Shown here: piece after piece, positions 18,133-27,709 of the stretch
How the letters are laid out: the number at the start of each line of letters is the position of its first letter
Position numbering within the stretch: position 1 is the first letter of the stretch
NCBI RefSeq assembly: GCF_030694085.1
Contig: NZ_JAUXZE010000046.1
Location: 1 to 64,000 of the forward strand
Direction: 5' to 3'
Length of the DNA stretch: 64,000 nucleotides
DNA from: Tabrizicola sp.
Lineage (GTDB): Bacteria; Pseudomonadota; Alphaproteobacteria; Rhodobacterales; Rhodobacteraceae
The notes under the pieces: generated by a model
Databases searched by the model: none
Seen by the model: the letters and a program-made list of their open reading frames with translations, nothing else
Told to the model about the DNA's origin: nothing
Translations under genes and position numbers: made by a program

Positions 18133-18957
18133 ATGACCACGATGCTTTCCCTGAATGACGGCCACCAGATCCCGCAGCTTGGCTTCGGCCTGTGGCAGGT
18201 CCCTGCGGCCAGCACGGCCGAAACCACGGCCAGCGCCTTGCGCATGGGCTACCGACTGGTCGATGGCGCGGCGATCTACGGCAATGAGGAGGGTCAGGGC
18301 GAGGGTGTCCGGCAGTCCGGCCTGCCGCGCGACCAGGTATTTGTCACAACGAAGGTCTGGAACAGCGAGCAGGGCTTTGACCGTGCCCTACTCGCGACGG
18401 AAGCAAGCCTGAAGCGGCTGGGCCTGGACCACGTCGACCTTCTGTTGATCCACTGGCCCTGCCCGGCCAAGGACCTTTACCTAGACACCTGGCGTGCCCT
18501 GATCCGGCTGCGGGAAGACGGGCGTGCGCTATCCATCGGCGTGTCGAACTTCCAGGAGCCGCATCTTCAGCGGATCATCGGCGAGACCGGCGTCACCCCT
18601 GTCGTCAACCAGGTCGAGATCAACCCGCGCCTCCAGCAGCCGACATTGCGGGCGTTCCATGATCAGCATGGGATCGTCACGCAAAGCTGGACGCCGTTGG
18701 GCCAGGGCCGCAGCTTCGACGCCGCCCCGGTGCGGGCCGCCGCGCTCCGCTCCGGCAAGTCCCCCGCACAGGTGATCCTGCGCTGGCACATCCAGATCGG
18801 CGCATCGGTCATTCCCCGGTCCACCCGTGAGGCGGGGCTACGCGAGAACCTGGATATCTTCGACTTCACGCTGAACGACGCCGAAATGGCCGCCATCGCC
18901 GCGTTGGACGAAGGCGCGCGGTGCGGCCCCGACCCTGCGCAGTTCAACATGGCTTGA
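18133..18957 (+). CDS. Aldo/keto reductase
   Basis: A 274-aa NADPH-dependent carbonyl reductase of the DkgA/DkgB type. The tetrad is visible: Asp and Tyr in LVDGAAIYGNE, Lys in VTTKVWN, His in LLLIHWPCP; the cofactor end has VIPRSTREAGLREN. Start ATG 18133 follows CAGGAG at 7 bases; upstream in-frame sequence belongs to the preceding gene region. It stands alone between a hypothetical gene and a DUF4139 gene. Physiological substrate unknown (2,5-diketogluconate or small aldehydes are usual). Confidence 0.92.
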   Translation: MTTMLSLNDGHQIPQLGFGLWQVPAASTAETTASALRMGYRLVDGAAIYGNEEGQGEGVRQSGLPRDQVFVTTKVWNSEQGFDRALLATEASLKRLGLDHVDLLLIHWPCPAKDLYLDTWRALIRLREDGRALSIGVSNFQEPHLQRIIGETGVTPVVNQVEINPRLQQPTLRAFHDQHGIVTQSWTPLGQGRSFDAAPVRAAALRSGKSPAQVILRWHIQIGASVIPRSTREAGLRENLDIFDFTLNDAEMAAIAALDEGARCGPDPAQFNMA

Positions 18958-19055
18958 CGCGCGCCCGGGCGATATCCTTGGGACGGGTTTCCCGGCCTTG
19001 CCGCGCCCGTGACCAAGGGCCTACCGTCCCGGCACCCAACCGAAAGGCCCCGCCG

Positions 19056-20687
19056 ATGCGCGCCCTGCTTGCCGTCCTGCTTGCCTCCACCGCTTTGCCG
19101 GCCTTTGCCGACACCCTGCCCGCCACCAGCCGGATCACCGCAGTGACCGTCTACCCGGACGGCGCAAGGCTGACGCGGGAGGTGACCTTCACCGCCCCCT
19201 CTGCCGGAAGCCACGAGCTTCTGGTTACCGACCTGCCCCATGACAGCGCCCCCGGCCTGATCCGCCTTGCCGCGTCCGACGGCTTGCAACTTGGCGCGTT
19301 CAACCTGCGCGCCGATCGGCTTCCGCCGCGCGAGGACCCGCTGACCGAAGCGCAGCAGTCGGCCAAGGCGGAGGTCGAGGCCGCCCAAGTCGCCGCCGAC
19401 ACCGCACAGCTGGCGCTGGAGGCGATCACCGCAAAGGTCGAAGCCGCAGAGGCTCAGGTGCGGTTCCTGTCGTCGTTCACCGGGGCGCTGCCGGACGGGG
19501 CGACACCCGACACGATCAAGGCGATGGCCGCAATGATCGGGGCCGAAACTCTGGCCGCCCGCCAGTCCGCCCTTGCCGCCAAGGCCGAACTGCCGCCTGC
19601 ACAAAAGGCCGTGACCGAAGCGCAAGAGGTTCTGGCGAAGGCGCAGGCGGCCTACGACACGCTGCCGTCGGCTGACATGGACTATACCGCGCTGTCCGTG
19701 GCGGTGACTGCGGCCGGGGCTGGCGAGGCCACGGTGACAATCACCCAATACGTCGGCAACGCCCGCTGGCAGCCGGTCTATGACCTGAACCTGACGCGGG
19801 TCGGTGGCGCCAAGCTGACTCTCGACCGCGCGGTCCTGGTGACGCAATTCACCGGCGAGGATTGGGATGGCGTCGCGCTGACCCTGTCCTCTTCGCGCCC
19901 CAGCGAACAGTCCGCGCCCTCGCTGCTTTGGCCGGAACTGCGGTCCATCGGGCCGGAGGTGGGTGCCGAAGAACTTTCCCGCAAAGCCTATGGCTCCGAC
20001 AGCGCGCTGTACGAGTCTGCCCCGGCCCCAGAGGCCGCCGCCGCTCCGATCACGGCTGCAATGACCTATGAAGGCGACACGGTCGTTTACCAGTATCCCG
20101 AGCCGGTCACCGTCGCGACGGGGGCCGAGGACCTGCGCTTGGCGCTGGATAGTCTGGACTTCGCGCCGGTGGTGGAAGCGGTGGCGGTTCCACGACTGGA
20201 TGACACCGCTTTCGTCATGGCCAGCTTCACCAACGCAAGTGGCGAACCACTGCTTCCCGGTCAGGTCATGCTGTTTCGGGAAGGGGTCCTTGTCGGATCG
20301 ACCTGGCTTGACGTGATCGCGCCGGGCGCCGAGACCGACCTGGGCTTCGGAGCCATCGAGACGCTGCGGGTCAAGCGCGAAATGCCGAAGCGGGAGGGGG
20401 GCGAGACCGGGATCTTCACCAGCGCCAACCGGCAGTCGGAAAGCGCGGTGATCACGGTCGAGAACACCGGAGCCGAAGCCTGGCCGGTCCGCCTTCTGGA
20501 CCAGGTGCCCTACAGCGAGCAGGACGATCTGGAGATCGACGTGACCGCCAGCCCCGCCCCGGTGGAAACCGACGTTGAAGGCCAGCGCGGCATCCTGGCC
20601 TGGGAGTTCGATCTGACCGCCGGAGGCAAGCAGACGATCACGCTGGAACATGTGCTGACCTGGCCCGAGGGCATGGTTCTGCAGTGA
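19056..20687 (+). CDS. DUF4139/mucoidy-inhibitor MuiA-like secreted protein
   Basis: A 543-aa protein with a Sec signal peptide (MRALLAVLLASTALPAFA, cleavage near residue 18). The DUF4140-type N-terminal domain (ITAVTVYPDGARLTRE) and an Ala/Glu-rich coiled-coil region (~residues 95-205) precede a beta-rich DUF4139 domain (TQYVGNARWQPVYDL, then FTGEDWDGVALTLSSSRP). The C-terminus DLTAGGKQTITLEH is typical. The biochemical role is unknown. The monocistronic gene ends at a strong hairpin. Confidence 0.85.
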   Translation: MRALLAVLLASTALPAFADTLPATSRITAVTVYPDGARLTREVTFTAPSAGSHELLVTDLPHDSAPGLIRLAASDGLQLGAFNLRADRLPPREDPLTEAQQSAKAEVEAAQVAADTAQLALEAITAKVEAAEAQVRFLSSFTGALPDGATPDTIKAMAAMIGAETLAARQSALAAKAELPPAQKAVTEAQEVLAKAQAAYDTLPSADMDYTALSVAVTAAGAGEATVTITQYVGNARWQPVYDLNLTRVGGAKLTLDRAVLVTQFTGEDWDGVALTLSSSRPSEQSAPSLLWPELRSIGPEVGAEELSRKAYGSDSALYESAPAPEAAAAPITAAMTYEGDTVVYQYPEPVTVATGAEDLRLALDSLDFAPVVEAVAVPRLDDTAFVMASFTNASGEPLLPGQVMLFREGVLVGSTWLDVIAPGAETDLGFGAIETLRVKREMPKREGGETGIFTSANRQSESAVITVENTGAEAWPVRLLDQVPYSEQDDLEIDVTASPAPVETDVEGQRGILAWEFDLTAGGKQTITLEHVLTWPEGMVLQ

Positions 20688-20706
20688 TCCACCGTCTCTG
20701 AAACCG

Positions 20707-20738
20707 CAAGGGCCGGGCCGTCAAAGCCCGGCCCCTTG
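20707..20738 (+). terminator. Hairpin after the DUF4139 gene
   Basis: GGGCCGGGC (20710-20718) and GCCCGGCCC (20726-20734) form a very stable stem with a 7-base loop, extended by CAAG/CTTG. There is no T run, so it may be a transcript-end stabiliser rather than a classical terminator. Confidence 0.6.
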
Positions 20739-20773
20739 CCGTGGCGTCACCCGCTAAAGTTGCCCTCCGCCGA

Positions 20774-20827
20774 CTGACTTCACGTCAGGTGGAATTCTGA
20801 CGTGACGTCACAGTGACGTTAACGTCA
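20774..20827. promoter_or_regulatory. Operator cluster for the MerR-type regulator (LiuR-like sites)
   Basis: TGACGTTAACGTCA (20814-20827) is a perfect 14-base palindrome. TGACGTCA (20803-20810) is a second perfect palindrome and further TGACGT/ACGTCA half-sites lie at 20780-20803. LiuR-type MerR regulators of branched-chain and fatty-acid catabolism are known to use palindromes with a central ACGTTAACGT-like core. The site lies just upstream of such a regulator, so autoregulation and control of the downstream fad genes is likely. Confidence 0.7.
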
Positions 20828-20896
20828 ACTGCTCTGGTATTCATCGGGTGGGGTTCGCATCTGCCGGCCATGATGTTTTCCCTGACGACGAGCTTG

Positions 20897-21301
20897 ATGA
20901 TGAAATCCGATATTCCAACTGATGTGCTGACGATCCGCCAGATGTGCGATGCCTTTGATGTCACCCCGCGCACCCTGCGGTTCTATGAGGCCAAGGAGCT
21001 GTTGACCCCGATCCGCATGGGGACGCGGCGGCTTTTTACCCGGCGTGACCGGGCGCGGCTGGCGCTGATCATGCGCGGCAAGCGCTTCGGCTTCAGTCTG
21101 GAGGATATCCGGCAGACGCTGGACCTCTACGACCGGGACGGCGGCCTGACGGCGCAGCGCCAGAAGGCCTGTGAGCTGGCCTTGAAGCGGTTGGCGGAAA
21201 TGGAGGCCCAGCGCGCCGAACTGGAACTGGCGATCGCCGAGTTGAAGGCAGAGCTGAAGGACGCCGAAGCCAAGGGACTGGTGCCCAACCGCGCGGCCTG
21301 A
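20897..21301 (+). CDS. MerR-family regulator of acyl-CoA catabolism
   Basis: A 134-aa protein with an N-terminal MerR helix-turn-helix ([20 protein letters not shown]) and a C-terminal coiled coil ([22 protein letters not shown]) for dimerisation. There is no cysteine-rich metal site, as in LiuR-type regulators. The start at ATG 20897 is chosen because the frame further upstream (to GTG 20813) overlaps the operator palindromes; ATG 20900 or 20870 remain possible. It lies immediately before an acyl-CoA dehydrogenase gene, so it probably represses this beta-oxidation locus in response to an acyl-CoA. Confidence 0.85.
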   Translation: MMKSDIPTDVLTIRQMCDAFDVTPRTLRFYEAKELLTPIRMGTRRLFTRRDRARLALIMRGKRFGFSLEDIRQTLDLYDRDGGLTAQRQKACELALKRLAEMEAQRAELELAIAELKAELKDAEAKGLVPNRAA

Positions 21302-21342
21302 AACACACGTGCCCATCCGGGCGAAAGAGGGAAGAGGACAAG

Positions 21343-23115
21343 ATGCCCAGCTACACCGCCCCCGTGAAGGACATGCAGTTCGTGCTGCATGACGTTCTGA
21401 AGGTCTCGGACGCCGACATACCCGGCTATGCGGACCTGGACAGAAGCTTTACCGAAGCGGTGCTGGACGAGGCGGCGAAGGTCGCGCAGGACATCCTTAC
21501 CCCACTGAACATTGTCGGCGACGTCGAGGGCTGCGTGCTGGAGAACGGCGTGGTTCGGACGCCCAAGGGCTTCAAGCAGGCCTTCGATACCTTGCGCGAA
21601 GGCGGCTGGATGTCGCTGGACGCGGCACCGGAGTATGGCGGGCAGGGGCTGCCCTACCTGATGCACACGGCGGTCAACGAGACCTTCGTTTCGGCCAACA
21701 TGGCCTTCAACATGTACCAGGGCCTGACCCACGGGGCCTATTCGGCGATCAAGGTGCATGGGACGGACGAGCAGAAGACGAAGTGGCTGCCGAAGATGGT
21801 CAGCTGTGAGTGGACCGGCACCATGAACCTGACCGAGCCGCATTGCGGCACCGATCTGGGGATGATGCGGACCAAGGCCGAACCGCAGGCGGACGGGTCA
21901 TACAAGATCACCGGGCAGAAGATCTTCATCTCGGCCGGCGATCACGACATGGCGTCGAACATCGTCCATCTGGTCCTGGCCAAGGCTCCCGGCGGTGGCG
22001 AGGGGACGAAGGGGATCAGCCTTTTCATCGTGCCGAAGTTCCTGGTGAACGAGGACGGCTCCCTGGGCGACCGCAACGCCGTCTCTGTCGGCAAGGTCGA
22101 AGAGAAGATGGGCATCCACGGCAATGCCACCTGCGTGATGAACTACGACGGGGCGACGGGCTGGCTTTTGGGCGAGTTGCACAAGGGCATGAAGGCCATG
22201 TTCACGATGATGAACGAGGCCCGGCTTGGCGTGGCGTTGCAGGGATATGCGGTGGCGGAAGCGGCGTATCAGAACGCGCTGACGTACGCGAAGGACCGGC
22301 TGCAGGGCCGCGACGTGACCGGGGTGAAGAACCCGGGCGGCCCGGCGGACCCGCTGATCGTCCACCCCGACATCCGCCGCAACCTGATGGAGCAGAAAAG
22401 CTTCCTGGAAGGCGCGCGCGCCTGGGCCTACTGGGGTGCCACGCTGATCGACCGGGCGCATACGGGCGACATGGCGGCGGACGGGCTGATCGGGCTGATG
22501 ACTCCCGTCCTGAAGGGCTTCCTGACCGACAAGGGCTTCGAGATGGCGGTGCAGGCCCAGCAGGTCTATGGCGGGCACGGCTATATCGAGGAATGGGGCA
22601 TGTCCCAGTTCGCCCGCGACGCCCGGATCGCCATGATCTACGAAGGCGCCAACGGCGTGCAGGCGTTGGACCTGGTGGGCCGCAAGCTGGCTACCGACGG
22701 CGGCAAGCACGTGATGGCGTTCTTTGATCTGGTGAAGGCCGAGTGCAAGGCACATGAGGGCGACGACCGGATGAAGGGCTTCGTCGAGCCGCTGAAAGCC
22801 GCGTCGAAGGCACTGCAGCAGGCGGGGATGTACTTCATGCAGAACGGGATGAAGAACCCCAATGCAGCACTCGCCGGGTCCTATGATTTCATGCACATGA
22901 TGGGCCATGTCTGCCTGGGTCTGATGTGGACCAAGATGGCCACGGCCGCCTACACGGCGCTGGATGCGGGGGCCGAGGACCGCGATTTCTACGAGGCCAA
23001 GATCGCCACGGGCCGCTTCTACATGGCCCGCCAGCTTCCCGCCTGCGCGATGCACCTGGCCCGGATCGAGACGGGCGCCGAACCCGTCATGGCGTTGGCC
23101 GCCGAGGCGTTCTAG
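21343..23115 (+). CDS. Acyl-CoA dehydrogenase with C-terminal extension (FadE/DmdC-like)
   Basis: A 590-aa FAD enzyme introducing the 2,3-double bond in acyl-CoA. It is longer than classical ACADs (~380 aa) because of an N-terminal extension and an extra C-terminal helical domain. Signatures: [13 protein letters not shown], the FAD/CoA region [14 protein letters not shown], and [13 protein letters not shown] with the likely catalytic base Glu. This architecture is shared by bacterial medium/long-chain enzymes and by DmdC, the methylthiopropionyl-CoA dehydrogenase of DMSP demethylation, so the substrate is not certain. It is the first structural gene after the MerR regulator and has a good AAGAGGA ribosome site. 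Confidence 0.92.
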   Translation: MPSYTAPVKDMQFVLHDVLKVSDADIPGYADLDRSFTEAVLDEAAKVAQDILTPLNIVGDVEGCVLENGVVRTPKGFKQAFDTLREGGWMSLDAAPEYGGQGLPYLMHTAVNETFVSANMAFNMYQGLTHGAYSAIKVHGTDEQKTKWLPKMVSCEWTGTMNLTEPHCGTDLGMMRTKAEPQADGSYKITGQKIFISAGDHDMASNIVHLVLAKAPGGGEGTKGISLFIVPKFLVNEDGSLGDRNAVSVGKVEEKMGIHGNATCVMNYDGATGWLLGELHKGMKAMFTMMNEARLGVALQGYAVAEAAYQNALTYAKDRLQGRDVTGVKNPGGPADPLIVHPDIRRNLMEQKSFLEGARAWAYWGATLIDRAHTGDMAADGLIGLMTPVLKGFLTDKGFEMAVQAQQVYGGHGYIEEWGMSQFARDARIAMIYEGANGVQALDLVGRKLATDGGKHVMAFFDLVKAECKAHEGDDRMKGFVEPLKAASKALQQAGMYFMQNGMKNPNAALAGSYDFMHMMGHVCLGLMWTKMATAAYTALDAGAEDRDFYEAKIATGRFYMARQLPACAMHLARIETGAEPVMALAAEAF

Positions 23116-23174
23116 GCTTCTGCCCGAGGGGCGGGCCACAAGGCCCGTCCGACACCTCACGGGAGAGACTGGCC

Positions 23175-23798
23175 ATGAAGCTTTATTCCTTCGGCGAAAG
23201 CGGTAACGCCTACAAATGCGCCTTGGCGCTGGAGATGGCCGACCTGGACTGGGAGCCGGTCTTCGTCGATTTCTTCAAGGGCGAGGCCCGGTCGCCGGAG
23301 TTCAAGGCGATCAACGAGATGGGAGAGGTCCCGGTGCTGGTCGACGGCGACACCACGCTGACCCAGTCGGGGGTGATCCTGGACTACATCAGCTCCAAGA
23401 CTGGCAAGCTTGGCGGCCGGTCCGCCGCCGAACGCCGCGAGGTGCTGCGCTGGATGTTCTGGGACAACCACAAGCTTTCCACCGCCATCGGCACCACCCG
23501 TTTCCTGATGAACTTCCTGCCTCCCGAAAAGCGCCCCGAAGGCGTTATCCCTTTCATGCAGGGCCGCCTGAAAGCCGCCTACACTGTGCTGAACGACCAC
23601 CTGGCCAACCGCAACTGGGTCGCCGGAGAGGCCGCCACCATCGCGGACCTGAGCTGCTGCGGCTACCTTTACTACCCCGAGCCCTACGGCTTCACCCGCG
23701 CCGAATGGCCCCACATCGACCGCTGGCTGGACCGCATCGCCGCCCTGCCCGGCTGGAAACATCCCTACGACCTGCTGACGCGGGCCTACCCCGCATAG
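23175..23798 (+). CDS. Glutathione S-transferase family protein
   Basis: A 207-aa cytoplasmic protein. The thioredoxin-like N-terminal domain begins LYSFGESGNAYKCALALE and contains GEVPVLVDGD (cis-Pro) and TQSGVILDYI for glutathione contact; an all-helical C-terminal domain follows. The start has GGGAGAG upstream. Its place between acyl-CoA dehydrogenase and thiolase genes suggests a role linked to fatty-acid catabolism, for example removal of reactive enoyl or peroxide by-products. That role is inferred from position. Confidence 0.88.
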   Translation: MKLYSFGESGNAYKCALALEMADLDWEPVFVDFFKGEARSPEFKAINEMGEVPVLVDGDTTLTQSGVILDYISSKTGKLGGRSAAERREVLRWMFWDNHKLSTAIGTTRFLMNFLPPEKRPEGVIPFMQGRLKAAYTVLNDHLANRNWVAGEAATIADLSCCGYLYYPEPYGFTRAEWPHIDRWLDRIAALPGWKHPYDLLTRAYPA

Positions 23799-23807
23799 GA
23801 GACGACC

Positions 23808-25019
23808 ATGACCGACGCCTTCATCTACGACGCCGTCCGCAGCCCCCGCGGCAAGGGCCGGGCCGATGGTGCCCTCCATGAGCTGACCTCGGTCGCGCTG
23901 TCGGCACGCGTGCTGAACGCGGTGAAGGAGCGGAACGGGCTGGAAGGCCACGCGGTCGAGGATGTGATCTGGGGCAACGTCACCCAGGTCGGCGAGCAGG
24001 GTGGGTGTCTGGCGCGGTCGGCCGTTCTGGCCTCGGACCTTGACGAGCGCATCCCGGGCCTTGCGATCAACCGGTTCTGCGCCAGCGGAATGGAGGCGGT
24101 GAACCTGGCGGCGAACCAGGTGAAGGGCGGCGCGGGCCAGGCCTATATCGCCGGCGGGGTCGAGATGATGGGCCGCGTCGCGATGGGCAGCGACGGGGCG
24201 GCGATTGCCGTCGATCCGACACTGGCGATGAAGACCTACTTCGTGCCCCAGGGCATCAGCGCCGACATCATCGCCACGGAATTCGGCTTCACCCGTGACC
24301 AGGCGGACGCGCTGGCGGTGGAATCCCAGCGCCGCGCCGCGCAGGCCTGGGCGGAAGGGCGGTTCGAGAAGTCGGTGCTGGTGATCAAGGACCAGAACGG
24401 CCTGCCGATCCTGGCGACCGACGAATACATGCGCCCCGGCACCGACATGCAGACGCTGGGCGCGCTCCGGCCCGCCTTCAAGGAGATGGGCGAGGCCATG
24501 CCCGGCTTCGACAAGGTTGCGATGATGAAGTACCCGCACCTGGAGCGGATCAATCACATCCACCACGCCGGAAACTCGTCAGGCATCGTGGACGGGGCCG
24601 CCGCAGTGCTGATCGGCAACGCCGAGTTCGGGAAAGCCCACGGCCTGAAACCCCGCGCCCGCATCCGGGCCACGGCGAAGATCGGGACCGATCCGACGAT
24701 CATGCTGACCGGCCCGGTGCCCGCGACGCAGAAGATCCTGAAGGACAGCGGGTTGCAGATCGGCGACATCGACCTTTTCGAGGTGAACGAGGCCTTCGCA
24801 TCCGTCGTCCTGCGTTTCCAGCAGGCCTTCGACGTGGACCCGGCGCTGGTGAACGTCAATGGCGGTTCCATCGCGATGGGCCACCCGCTTGGCGCCACGG
24901 GCGCGATCATCATCGGCACCCTGCTGGACGAGTTGGAGCGTCAGGACAAGGAACTGGGCCTGGCGACGCTGTGCATTGCCTCTGGCATGGGTGCCGCCAC
25001 CATCATCGAGCGGGTCTGA
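23808..25019 (+). CDS. Acetyl-CoA C-acyltransferase (thiolase), FadA-like
   Basis: A 403-aa thiolase for the last step of beta-oxidation. The nucleophilic cysteine is expected around GCLARSAVL/NRFCASGMEAVN (~residues 65-90). Later motifs are NSSGIVDGAAAVLIG, VNEAFASVVLRF and NGGSIAMGHPLGATGA (catalytic His), and the C-terminal CIASGMGAATI carries the second cysteine. Good ribosome site GGAG before the ATG. It should form the trifunctional complex with the FadJ-like protein, although five small genes separate them. Confidence 0.93.
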   Translation: MTDAFIYDAVRSPRGKGRADGALHELTSVALSARVLNAVKERNGLEGHAVEDVIWGNVTQVGEQGGCLARSAVLASDLDERIPGLAINRFCASGMEAVNLAANQVKGGAGQAYIAGGVEMMGRVAMGSDGAAIAVDPTLAMKTYFVPQGISADIIATEFGFTRDQADALAVESQRRAAQAWAEGRFEKSVLVIKDQNGLPILATDEYMRPGTDMQTLGALRPAFKEMGEAMPGFDKVAMMKYPHLERINHIHHAGNSSGIVDGAAAVLIGNAEFGKAHGLKPRARIRATAKIGTDPTIMLTGPVPATQKILKDSGLQIGDIDLFEVNEAFASVVLRFQQAFDVDPALVNVNGGSIAMGHPLGATGAIIIGTLLDELERQDKELGLATLCIASGMGAATIIERV

Positions 25020-25177
25020 AATCATGCGCGGCGGTAGACGCAGGCAGGACATGCGCTGGCTGCAAGGCCGCCATGATGTCGCTGATGCACCATCTGATGT
25101 CGCAATCCTACGTCGCGCCTTGGGTGATTCTCCCAAAGTGATTGCTTCTTCGGATTGTATCGAAAGGCATTCAGGCC

Positions 25178-25603
25178 ATGTATTCAAACATCGCGGCCGA
25201 GCTGCGTTTGCGCGGCGACCTGCTGCTTCAAGGGCAGATCGACGCTCTCTTGGACAGCTACATCTTCCCGCTTCCGGTTTACCTGCCCGAACAGCGGATG
25301 CTGTTGTCCGGCCCCGAGGAGGCCCGCGTTGTCTTCAGCCTTCTGCGCCACTGGCTTCTGCGCAGCGGCGTCACCTCGATTCAACCGCAGGTCCTGGCGG
25401 TCGAGCTGCCCCGTGCCGGACGCTTTCGGATGTGGGTCGACTGGCACGAGCGGATCATGCCCTCGGGCGAGACGCGGACCTGTTCAGCGATCTACTACTG
25501 TCGCGCAACGGACCTTGGCCCGCGCATCGAGATGGTCAACTATACGCGCCTGTCGATGCCCGAACTGCACCAGGAGTTCGAGGCACTCGCGCTGTCCGCC
25601 TAG
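25178..25603 (+). CDS. NTF2-like (SnoaL-type) small protein 1
   Basis: A 141-aa cytoplasmic protein with no signal peptide. The helical N-terminus (AAELRLRGDLLLQ) followed by YIFPLPVYL and alternating strands fits the NTF2/SnoaL cone fold. It is a distant paralogue of the proteins at 26119 and 27710: all three share an N-terminal helix, a PLP-type strand and an SGVTSI or QGVTH step. Start ATG 25178 (frame opens upstream at 25142 without a good ribosome site). It is the first gene of the cupin/NTF2 set inside the fad locus. Function unknown; the fold suits binding or isomerising a small hydrophobic ligand. The 158 bases before it show no further gene. Confidence 0.7.
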   Translation: MYSNIAAELRLRGDLLLQGQIDALLDSYIFPLPVYLPEQRMLLSGPEEARVVFSLLRHWLLRSGVTSIQPQVLAVELPRAGRFRMWVDWHERIMPSGETRTCSAIYYCRATDLGPRIEMVNYTRLSMPELHQEFEALALSA

Positions 25604-25651
25604 GCCCGGGCACTTCCGGGTCGGGCGATAGCCCAACCGCAGGAGGACGCG

Positions 25652-26122
25652 ATGCCCGTGATTGACCGCGCCAAGGTCCCGGTGAAGACCGGATCAATCT
25701 ACCCCGAGCCTTACGCCAGCATGATGAAGGGGCGTTCGTCCCTGCGGCTGGGCGATGCGGGCGGGCTGACCCAGTTCGGGGCGAACCTTGTAAGCCTGGA
25801 ACCCGGCGCGCTGTCCAGCCTTCGGCATTGGCACCAGAACGAAGACGAGTTCGTCATGGTGACCGAAGGCGAATGTACCTTGGTGCAGGACGCGGGCGAG
25901 ACGGTGATGCGCGCAGGCGACTGCGCGGCCTTTCCGGCAGGCAGCCCGGACGGGCACCACTTCGTCAACCGCTCTGACCGGGTGGCCCGGTTTCTGGTCG
26001 TGGGCACCAAGGCCCCGCGTGAGGTGGCGACCTATTCCGATGTTGACCTGCGGGTCGAGATGGAGGCCGGCCGCGCCCGCTTTACCTACAAGGACGGCAG
26101 CGACTGGGCGGGGCCGCGATGA
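25652..26122 (+). CDS. Single-domain cupin protein
   Basis: A 156-aa beta-barrel protein. Cupin motif 1 is RHWHQNEDEFVMVTEG (two His and a Glu as metal ligands), and motif 2 contains PDGHHFVN. The segment GGLTQFGANL before the motif is shared with both halves of the double cupin at 26574, so they come from duplication. Ribosome site GGAGGA. The stop overlaps the next ATG (ATGA). There is no DNA-binding domain, so it is more likely an enzyme or metabolite binder than a regulator. Reaction unknown. Confidence 0.82.
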   Translation: MPVIDRAKVPVKTGSIYPEPYASMMKGRSSLRLGDAGGLTQFGANLVSLEPGALSSLRHWHQNEDEFVMVTEGECTLVQDAGETVMRAGDCAAFPAGSPDGHHFVNRSDRVARFLVVGTKAPREVATYSDVDLRVEMEAGRARFTYKDGSDWAGPR

Positions 26123-26577
26123 ACCCACTGGAAATTTACCAGACCGCGCTGAACGTGGTCTCGGACGCTGTGCTGGTTGGGAACTTCGACCGCTACGCAG
26201 CGATGATCGACCTGCCCTATCTGGTGCACACCGAGACAGCCCGTCTGCTTGTCACCCGGCGCGAGGACTTGCGCCCGACCTTCGACGCACTGCACGAAAC
26301 CCTGCGTACCCAGGGCGTCACGCATTACGAACGCGTTGCCAGAGCCGCCGACTACGTAGACCGCGGCCGGATCGAGGGCTGGCACCACACGCATCTGATC
26401 GCCTCGGGCGAACGGTTGAACTATCCTCACGTCTCACGTCACACCCTGGTGCTGCGGGACGGGGACTGGCGGTTCTCCGAGGCGCATTACGCCATCAAGG
26501 TGGACCGCTGGCCCGTCACGCGCGAAGTCCTGGAAGCGCAGTTCGGTGTGGCCGTGCGCGCGGCGGATGACGCATGA
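26119..26577 (+). CDS. NTF2-like (SnoaL-type) small protein 2
   Basis: A 152-aa protein. It starts MNPLEIYQTALNVV, then FDRYAAMIDLPYLVHTE, a pattern shared with the third paralogue (FEDYAARIQLPLNLLT). Both also share a QGVTHYER/QGVTHMDR step and a THLIASGERL/THLMAGEKL strand. ATGA overlaps on both sides tie it to the single cupin before and the double cupin after. No catalytic residues can be named with certainty. Confidence 0.78.
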   Translation: MNPLEIYQTALNVVSDAVLVGNFDRYAAMIDLPYLVHTETARLLVTRREDLRPTFDALHETLRTQGVTHYERVARAADYVDRGRIEGWHHTHLIASGERLNYPHVSRHTLVLRDGDWRFSEAHYAIKVDRWPVTREVLEAQFGVAVRAADDA

Positions 26578-27554
26578 TCGTCGATCCCTCCACCACGCCC
26601 ACCAGCGGCGAGAAGGGTCTGCACACGCTGCACCTGTCCCAGGCGGGTGGGCTGACGCAGTTCGGAGCCTTTCTTGATACGCTGGACCCCGGTGCCTGGT
26701 CCAGCCAGCGCCACTGGCACTCGGCCGAGGATGAGTTCCTGTATCTGCTGTCGGGAACCGCCACCTTGCGCGACGATCAGGGCCTGACGGACCTTTTCCC
26801 CGGCGATGCCTGCTGCTGGCCACATGGGAAGCCGGACGGCCACCATCTGACCAACCGCGGCGATGTGCCTGCGCGCTGGCTGATCGTCGGCTCGCGCTGC
26901 ACGGGCGACGTCTGCACCTATCCCGACGACGGACGGCGCCAGATCAACGACAACACCACCTGGCGGATCGAAACCGCTGATGGCCGTGTGCTGAAGTCAG
27001 GCGACCTGCCGACCGAGCTTCTGAACCTATCCGCGCCCTGGGGCCGCCCTTGGGACGGCACGCCACGCCCGACGGTGATCCGCGCGGGATCGGTTGCCGG
27101 GGAAGGCGGATCGGGCAGCTACCCAGCGCCCTATGCGGAGATCGGCGACTACCTCGCCCATCCCCTGTCCGACGCCGGAGGCCTGACCCAGTTCGGGGCC
27201 TTCACCGAAATCCTGATGCCCGGCGCGCGGTCCAGCCAGCGGCACTGGCATTCGGACGAAGACGAGTTTCTGTATACGCTCGACGGCATCGTGACCCTGC
27301 ACGACAACGACGGCCCGCGCGATCTGCCGCCCGGAACCTGTGTCTGCTGGCCCGCCGGGGTTGCGAACGCGCATTGCCTGGAAAACCGCACGGCCTTGCC
27401 CGTGACCTACTTCGTCGCTGGCTCCCGCCTGCCCGAAGACGAGGTCAGCTATCCCGACATCGACCTGCATTACACCCGCCGCAACGGGTTGCGCAGCCAG
27501 ACCCGAAAGGATGGCACCCTTTACCCCGGCTGGCCGCGCGAGGTGAACAGATGA
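26574..27554 (+). CDS. Bicupin (two-domain cupin) protein
   Basis: A 326-aa protein made of two cupin domains that resemble each other and the single cupin at 25652. Domain 1 has RHWHSAEDEFLYLLSG and DGHHLTN; domain 2 has RHWHSDEDEFLYTLDG and NAHCLEN. Each domain begins with the same GGLTQFGAF stretch, so the gene arose by internal duplication. Both keep the first metal motif, and each has one His in motif 2. It could be an oxygenase or isomerase of a ring or keto acid, as many bicupins are, but no reaction can be assigned. ATGA overlap with the previous gene. Confidence 0.82.
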   Translation: MIVDPSTTPTSGEKGLHTLHLSQAGGLTQFGAFLDTLDPGAWSSQRHWHSAEDEFLYLLSGTATLRDDQGLTDLFPGDACCWPHGKPDGHHLTNRGDVPARWLIVGSRCTGDVCTYPDDGRRQINDNTTWRIETADGRVLKSGDLPTELLNLSAPWGRPWDGTPRPTVIRAGSVAGEGGSGSYPAPYAEIGDYLAHPLSDAGGLTQFGAFTEILMPGARSSQRHWHSDEDEFLYTLDGIVTLHDNDGPRDLPPGTCVCWPAGVANAHCLENRTALPVTYFVAGSRLPEDEVSYPDIDLHYTRRNGLRSQTRKDGTLYPGWPREVNR

Positions 27555-27709
27555 CACCGTGCGAAACTTTTTTGCTCAACCATAGGAATATGTGCGGAAC
27601 CAATTCCTCCGTCGTGGGTTGCAGGTTTCGGGGGGATTTGCCACCTCGTCAATCGCGTCCTCTCCAGCTTTGGGGTGGTCGCCGACCCGAACGCAAAGGA
27701 CACGCCGGA

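Noticed and set aside
25073..25141. A 22-codon frame beginning MMSLMHHLMS before the first NTF2-like gene
   Set aside because: No clear ribosome site and too short to support; a leader peptide is possible but nothing shows it.
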